Below are positions 12,845 to 16,345 of a DNA stretch of 16,345 nucleotides, piece after piece (within the stretch, counting starts at the first letter, position 1; the number at the start of each line of letters is the position of its first letter). The position numbers and the translations under genes were made by a program. The notes under the pieces were generated by a model, which saw nothing but the letters and a program-made list of their open reading frames with translations, was not told the origin of the DNA and made no database searches. The stretch comes from an uncultured Collinsella sp. (GTDB lineage Bacteria > Actinomycetota > Coriobacteriia > Coriobacteriales > Coriobacteriaceae), in NCBI GenBank assembly GCA_902496005.1, contig CABUZI010000032.1, forward strand, positions 1 to 16,345, written 5' to 3'.

Positions 12845-13045
12845 ATGGCACCTATCGATATTGTTGTACTAGCTGTTATCGGTATTGCGTTTGTCGCGGT
12901 ATGCGTGCGCATCTACCGTAAGGGCACCTGCGCCGACTGCGCTCAGGGTGGCGTTTGCACGGGGCATTGCTCCAACAAAAAGACGTGCGCCGCACTTAAG
13001 GGCGTGGACAAAATCGCCGAAGACTTGGGCCGCGGTATCAAGTAA
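12845..13045 (+). CDS. FeoB-associated Cys-rich small membrane protein
   Basis: A 66-aa protein with one N-terminal membrane helix (about residues 5-23, IDIVVLAVIGIAFVAVCVR). A short basic stretch and a Cys-rich tail with C29, C32, C38, C42 and C48 follow, plus C20 at the helix end. This plan and its place after feoB match the FeoB-associated Cys-rich membrane protein family, whose function is not settled. The cysteines could bind Fe(II) or another metal at the cytoplasmic side, or help FeoB assembly. GAGGAGG stands close before the ATG. It has its own likely promoter and its own terminator, so it may be expressed apart from feoB. The family call rests on architecture and context. Confidence 0.8.
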   Translation: MAPIDIVVLAVIGIAFVAVCVRIYRKGTCADCAQGGVCTGHCSNKKTCAALKGVDKIAEDLGRGIK

Positions 13046-13060
13046 GGCATGACATCCAAA

Positions 13061-13093
13061 CACCCCGCGAACATCCGCTCGCGGGGTGTTTTT
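13061..13093. terminator. Intrinsic terminator between the FeoB-associated gene and kdpE
   Basis: CACCCCGCGA and TCGCGGGGTG form a perfect 10-bp stem with an 8-nt loop, followed by TTTTT on the plus strand. On the minus strand the stem is followed by TTTGG only, so it may also slow transcripts from kdpE. Confidence 0.92.
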
Positions 13094-13110
13094 CACTTTT
13101 GTGGGGTGGG

Positions 13111-13815
13111 CTAGAGACGCTGCATGCGGTACCCGACACCCATGTGCGTCTGAATCATCTTGGGGTGAGAGGGGTCTGCCTCGATCTTCTTGCGCAGGGT
13201 GCGCATGAACACGCGCAGGCTCGCCAGATCGCTGTCCCAGCTCGTGCCCCATATCTCGCGGGTGATGAAGGTGTGGGTGAGCACCTTGTCGACGTTTTTT
13301 GCCAGAAGGACGAGCAATTTGTACTCGGTTGGGGTGAGCGAGAGCTCGCGTCCGTCTTTCGTCGCGTATCCCGCGGCGTAGTCGATATGCAGCGGACCGT
13401 TGTCGAACGTGCTCGCTTCTGTCGACTCGCTCGACGCCATCGAGGAACGCCTCAAATTCGCACGGACGCGCGCGAGCAACTCATCCACAGAAAAGGGCTT
13501 GGTGAGGTAGTCGTCTGCCCCTGCGTCAAGTGCTGCAATCTTGTCGGAATCTTCGGTGCGCGCCGAAATGACGATAATGGGGACTGCCGACCAGCTTCGG
13601 ATTTTCGTGATGACCTCGATACCGTCAATGTCGGGAAGGCCGAGGTCGAGCATGATGAGGCTGGGGCCATGCGACACCGCATCCATGATGGCGGCCTGGC
13701 CGTTGCAAACCTTGCTCACGACATAGCCGTGGAGGTCAAGCGCGGTCGAAACGAGGTTTTGAACGGTCAGGTCATCTTCGACCAGGAGGATGCGTGGCTT
13801 AGCGGCATTATTCAT
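13111..13815 (-). CDS. kdpE: KdpE-type response regulator
   Basis: KdpE activates the kdpFABC potassium-uptake operon when phosphorylated by KdpD. The 234-aa protein is an OmpR/PhoB-type regulator. The receiver domain (about 7-120) has the acidic pair D14/D15, the phosphoacceptor D57 in MLDLGLPD, S84 and K106 in DDYLTKPFS. The C-terminal winged helix spans about 135-232, with LSLTPTEYKLLVLLAKN and the DNA-contact region ASLRVFMRTLRKKIE. The ATG at 13815 lies inside the end of kdpD (8-nt overlap, ATGAATAA), which points to translational coupling. The frame stays open farther upstream, but that part is only the shadow of kdpD. No kdpFABC gene is in the window; it probably lies beyond the right edge. 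Confidence 0.92.
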   Translation of the reverse strand: MNNAAKPRILLVEDDLTVQNLVSTALDLHGYVVSKVCNGQAAIMDAVSHGPSLIMLDLGLPDIDGIEVITKIRSWSAVPIIVISARTEDSDKIAALDAGADDYLTKPFSVDELLARVRANLRRSSMASSESTEASTFDNGPLHIDYAAGYATKDGRELSLTPTEYKLLVLLAKNVDKVLTHTFITREIWGTSWDSDLASLRVFMRTLRKKIEADPSHPKMIQTHMGVGYRMQRL

Positions 13816-16345
13816 GAATCTCGATCTCCTCAGCGGGCAGGGTAAAACGGAAGACGGCCCCATGGGGGTGGTTGTCGCGAACTTCGATGACGCCGCCATG
13901 CGCCTCCACGATGGAGCGGCAGAGCGACAGCCCAAGGCCGATGCTTCGACGCGAATCCACGGGCCGCGTATTGCCTGAGGTGAAGAAGCGCTCAAAGATA
14001 TGAGGCTTGTCGCAGTCTGCCACACCCGGCCCATCGTCTGCGACGTCCACCACGACAAACGCACCCTCGCGACGTGCGCTGATGGTGACAGTCGAGTCCT
14101 CGGGCGTGTATTTGAAGGCGTTCATGATGAGATTCGTAAGCACCTGCATGATGAGATGGACGTCGATGCGTACCAGCAGGATGTCGTCAGTGTGCTCGAT
14201 GGTGACGGCACGTCCATGCGATGCTTGGGCGACATGACTGAGGGCGGCCTCGATAACCTCGTCGATGAGCTCGGATGTGAAGTTGAGGCGAATGGTGCCG
14301 TCCTCGACGCGTGTGATGGCGAGGAGGTTCTCCACGGTATCGATAAGCCAGAGGGAGTCGTCGTAGATGGCATCGGCAAGATCGCAGCGTTGTTCGAGGC
14401 TGAGCTTCTCGTCGCTCTTCCGAAGGATTGCCGCAGATCCGGATATAGCCGTGAGGGGCGTCCTCAAATCGTGGCCGATGGAGCGCAAAAGGTTGGCGCG
14501 CAGCTGCTCGTTTTTCGCCAAGACCGCAGCCTCTTCGCGCTCTTGCGCTGCCCGGTCGCTTTCGAGCGCCAAGGCGCATTCGCCTACGATAGATAGGACG
14601 ATTGAATGCTCGAAGGCTTCGATCTCGCGCCCCTCCAGGGCGATGCCGATGACACCGAATACCTTGTCGCCGGTGCGAACCGCGAGGTAGAGACAGCGCG
14701 CCTCAGGCAGGGTCCGCGTGCTTGCGCCCGCGCGCTTGTTGTTGGTGAAGGTCCAGGTTGCAACGGCGCGCTCGTAGTCGGTGAGCAGCGACGCGGATCG
14801 GTTTTCGGTGCCAGCGGACTCATAGAGCGCCTTGCCGAGCGTGCCGTGTTCGGCGGGGTAGAAGACCACGTCGAGTTTTAGCAGTTTGACGAGTTGGTTC
14901 ATGGCGACGCGGGCGCACTCCTCCGCGCTATGGGCTTGCTGTAAGAGCTGGTTCGTTTCGAGGAGTACGCGCGTTTTGAATGCGTTCTCGGCGGAGGTAC
15001 GGGCATTGTCGGCGATGCGCGCAGTTAACTCGCCGGCGACCATAGCGGTAGCGAACATGATGCCGAACGTGACCAGATAGCTTCGGTCGTAGCTGGCGAG
15101 CGAAAACAGAGGCGTGACGAAGCAGAAGTTGTAAAGCACTACAGAGAGCACGCTCGATACGATCGTGCAGATACGCCCCGTCGTGGTGACGGCGGTCAGC
15201 AGGGCCGTGAGGATATAGAGGGATATGATGCTGGAATCGGCAAATCCCAGATGGCGGAAAGCCGTGCCGATCGCCGTGGCGACAAGAGAGAGGGCCAGCG
15301 TGCGAAGCACGTTTCGGCTGCTGGGCGGCTGCAGGGCGAGCGCATGGCGGCGTCCTTTGGGTCGGGAGGGCGGAGTCGACTGGTCTGGAATGATGTAAAT
15401 GTCGAGGTTCGGGGCGAATGTTATGAGCTGTTCTACGAGAGATTTGCGGCCAAAGAGGGCCTGACGGACGCTGCTGTGCTCGCCCGTGCGCCCCATGACG
15501 ATCTTCGAAATACCCGACAGGCGCGCGAACTCGGAGATCTGAAACGCGACGTCGTCGCCATAGACGGTTTCCATATGTGCTCCGAGCTGCTCGGCTAGGG
15601 CGATATTGGCTGCAAGCTTGGCCCGCTCATCATCGCTCATGGCTTGCGTGCGCGGGCTCTCTACGAACAGGGCGACGAGCTCGCTGCGAAACGCTTTCGC
15701 CATGCGTGCGGCGGCACGGACGATGCGGGGATTGGTCGGCGCCGGGGAGACACAGACTAAGATACGCTCCTTGGTGTAGTAGTCACGGTTTCCCAGCACG
15801 CGTGCGGCGTCTGTGAGGTGGCCGGTGCGATCGGCGCAGCGGCGCAGCGCGATTTCTCGGAGTGCGGTGAGGTTTTCGACGGTAAAAAAATGCTGTTGCG
15901 CTCGGTCGGCTTGTGCGGGACGGTAGACGAGGCCGGCGCGAAGGCGCTCAAGTAGGTCTTCGGGCTCTATGTCGACGAGCTCGACCTGGTCGGCATCATC
16001 GAAGATACGGTCGGGGATTCGTTCGCTCACGACAACGCCGGTGATGGATGCAACCATGTCGTTTAGGCTCTCGATATGCTGAACGTTTACGGTCGTATAG
16101 ACGTCGATGCCCGCATGTAGAAGTTCCTCGACGTCTTGATAGCGTTTGTCGTGGCGAGACCCCGGCGCATTCGTATGGGCGAGCTCGTCGACAAGGATGA
16201 GCTGAGGGGCGCGCTCGATAGCCACATCTAGATCGAACTCGCTGAGCGCGATGCCGTTGTGCTCGATGAGTTTACAGGGCACGTTCTCAAGCCCTTGTGC
16301 AAGATGGGCAGTTGCCGGACGTTCGTGCGGCTCGATGTATCCCGC
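13808..16345 (-). CDS. kdpD: KdpD-type potassium sensor histidine kinase (N-terminus outside window)
   Basis: KdpD senses low potassium or osmotic stress and controls KdpE. The frame is open to the right edge and gives 845 visible residues; the first is AGYIEPHERPATA, typical of the KdpD N-domain. The Walker A motif lies outside the window, while the Walker B part LILVDELAHTNAPGSRH is present. Domains in order by visible residue: end of the KdpD sensor domain to about 185; a universal-stress-protein domain (about 188-320, ILVCVSPAPTNPRI, IVMGRTGEHSSVRQALFGRKS); four membrane helices (about 345-440); a GAF domain (about 450-585); the phosphoacceptor H625 in GHDLRTPLTAISG; and the ATPase with NAFKYTPE, DDGPGV and GLGLSLCRSIVEAHGG. 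A GTG at 16282 is not a credible start. kdpE overlaps its last codons. Confidence 0.94.
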   Translation of the reverse strand, partial: AGYIEPHERPATAHLAQGLENVPCKLIEHNGIALSEFDLDVAIERAPQLILVDELAHTNAPGSRHDKRYQDVEELLHAGIDVYTTVNVQHIESLNDMVASITGVVVSERIPDRIFDDADQVELVDIEPEDLLERLRAGLVYRPAQADRAQQHFFTVENLTALREIALRRCADRTGHLTDAARVLGNRDYYTKERILVCVSPAPTNPRIVRAAARMAKAFRSELVALFVESPRTQAMSDDERAKLAANIALAEQLGAHMETVYGDDVAFQISEFARLSGISKIVMGRTGEHSSVRQALFGRKSLVEQLITFAPNLDIYIIPDQSTPPSRPKGRRHALALQPPSSRNVLRTLALSLVATAIGTAFRHLGFADSSIISLYILTALLTAVTTTGRICTIVSSVLSVVLYNFCFVTPLFSLASYDRSYLVTFGIMFATAMVAGELTARIADNARTSAENAFKTRVLLETNQLLQQAHSAEECARVAMNQLVKLLKLDVVFYPAEHGTLGKALYESAGTENRSASLLTDYERAVATWTFTNNKRAGASTRTLPEARCLYLAVRTGDKVFGVIGIALEGREIEAFEHSIVLSIVGECALALESDRAAQEREEAAVLAKNEQLRANLLRSIGHDLRTPLTAISGSAAILRKSDEKLSLEQRCDLADAIYDDSLWLIDTVENLLAITRVEDGTIRLNFTSELIDEVIEAALSHVAQASHGRAVTIEHTDDILLVRIDVHLIMQVLTNLIMNAFKYTPEDSTVTISARREGAFVVVDVADDGPGVADCDKPHIFERFFTSGNTRPVDSRRSIGLGLSLCRSIVEAHGGVIEVRDNHPHGAVFRFTLPAEEIEIHE

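Overview
The window looks like chromosomal DNA from a high-GC, anaerobic, gut-type actinobacterium of the Coriobacteriia, with Collinsella or a close relative as the best guess. This rests on codon and GC style, the predicted non-discriminating AspRS, a Lactobacillus-like lar system, and a Feo/Kdp gene set typical of fermentative anaerobes. No rRNA, tRNA, CRISPR array, insertion sequence or phage gene is visible.

Layout. (1) Positions 2-538 are the 3' end of phosphoenolpyruvate carboxylase. A gene-poor stretch of almost 1 kb follows, holding a 127-nt long-hairpin element, an 85-nt partial duplicate of it, and the leader of the next gene. (2) Positions 1528-6145 form a lactate racemase locus in two convergent arms. 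The plus arm has larA (nickel-pincer lactate racemase, TTG start) and larD (lactate channel). The minus arm has larB, larC1 (His-rich, without the LarC2 half) and a TetR-family regulator. A second 127-nt hairpin element lies between the two arms. A perfect 11+11 inverted repeat sits in the larB promoter region and is a candidate operator. (3) serB (minus) and aspS (plus) are divergent. aspS ends at a good intrinsic terminator, followed by four alternating copies of a short motif arranged as two hairpins. (4) An HPr-like gene with Asp at position 46 stands alone. (5) The iron-uptake cluster is feoA1-feoA2-feoB plus a small Cys-rich membrane protein; a DtxR/IdeR-like box lies in front of feoB. 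(6) kdpE and kdpD (minus, overlapping by 8 nt) run off the right edge, so kdpD lacks its N-terminus here.

How the genes work together. PEPC, lactate racemisation, PTS phosphocarrier, ferrous iron uptake and potassium sensing fit a fermentative anaerobe. LarB and LarC make and metallate the nickel-pincer cofactor used by LarA, and LarD lets lactate cross the membrane. Full cofactor synthesis also needs LarE and the LarC2 domain, and neither is in this window.

The most novel signal is the 127-nt hairpin family. Two copies keep identical length and core, but their stems differ at many positions with every change compensated. That is the signature of a structure under selection or of a mobile or regulatory repeat family. 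The other points worth attention are the split lar locus without LarC2, the larB operator, the alternating repeat array after aspS, and the metal-regulator box at feoB.
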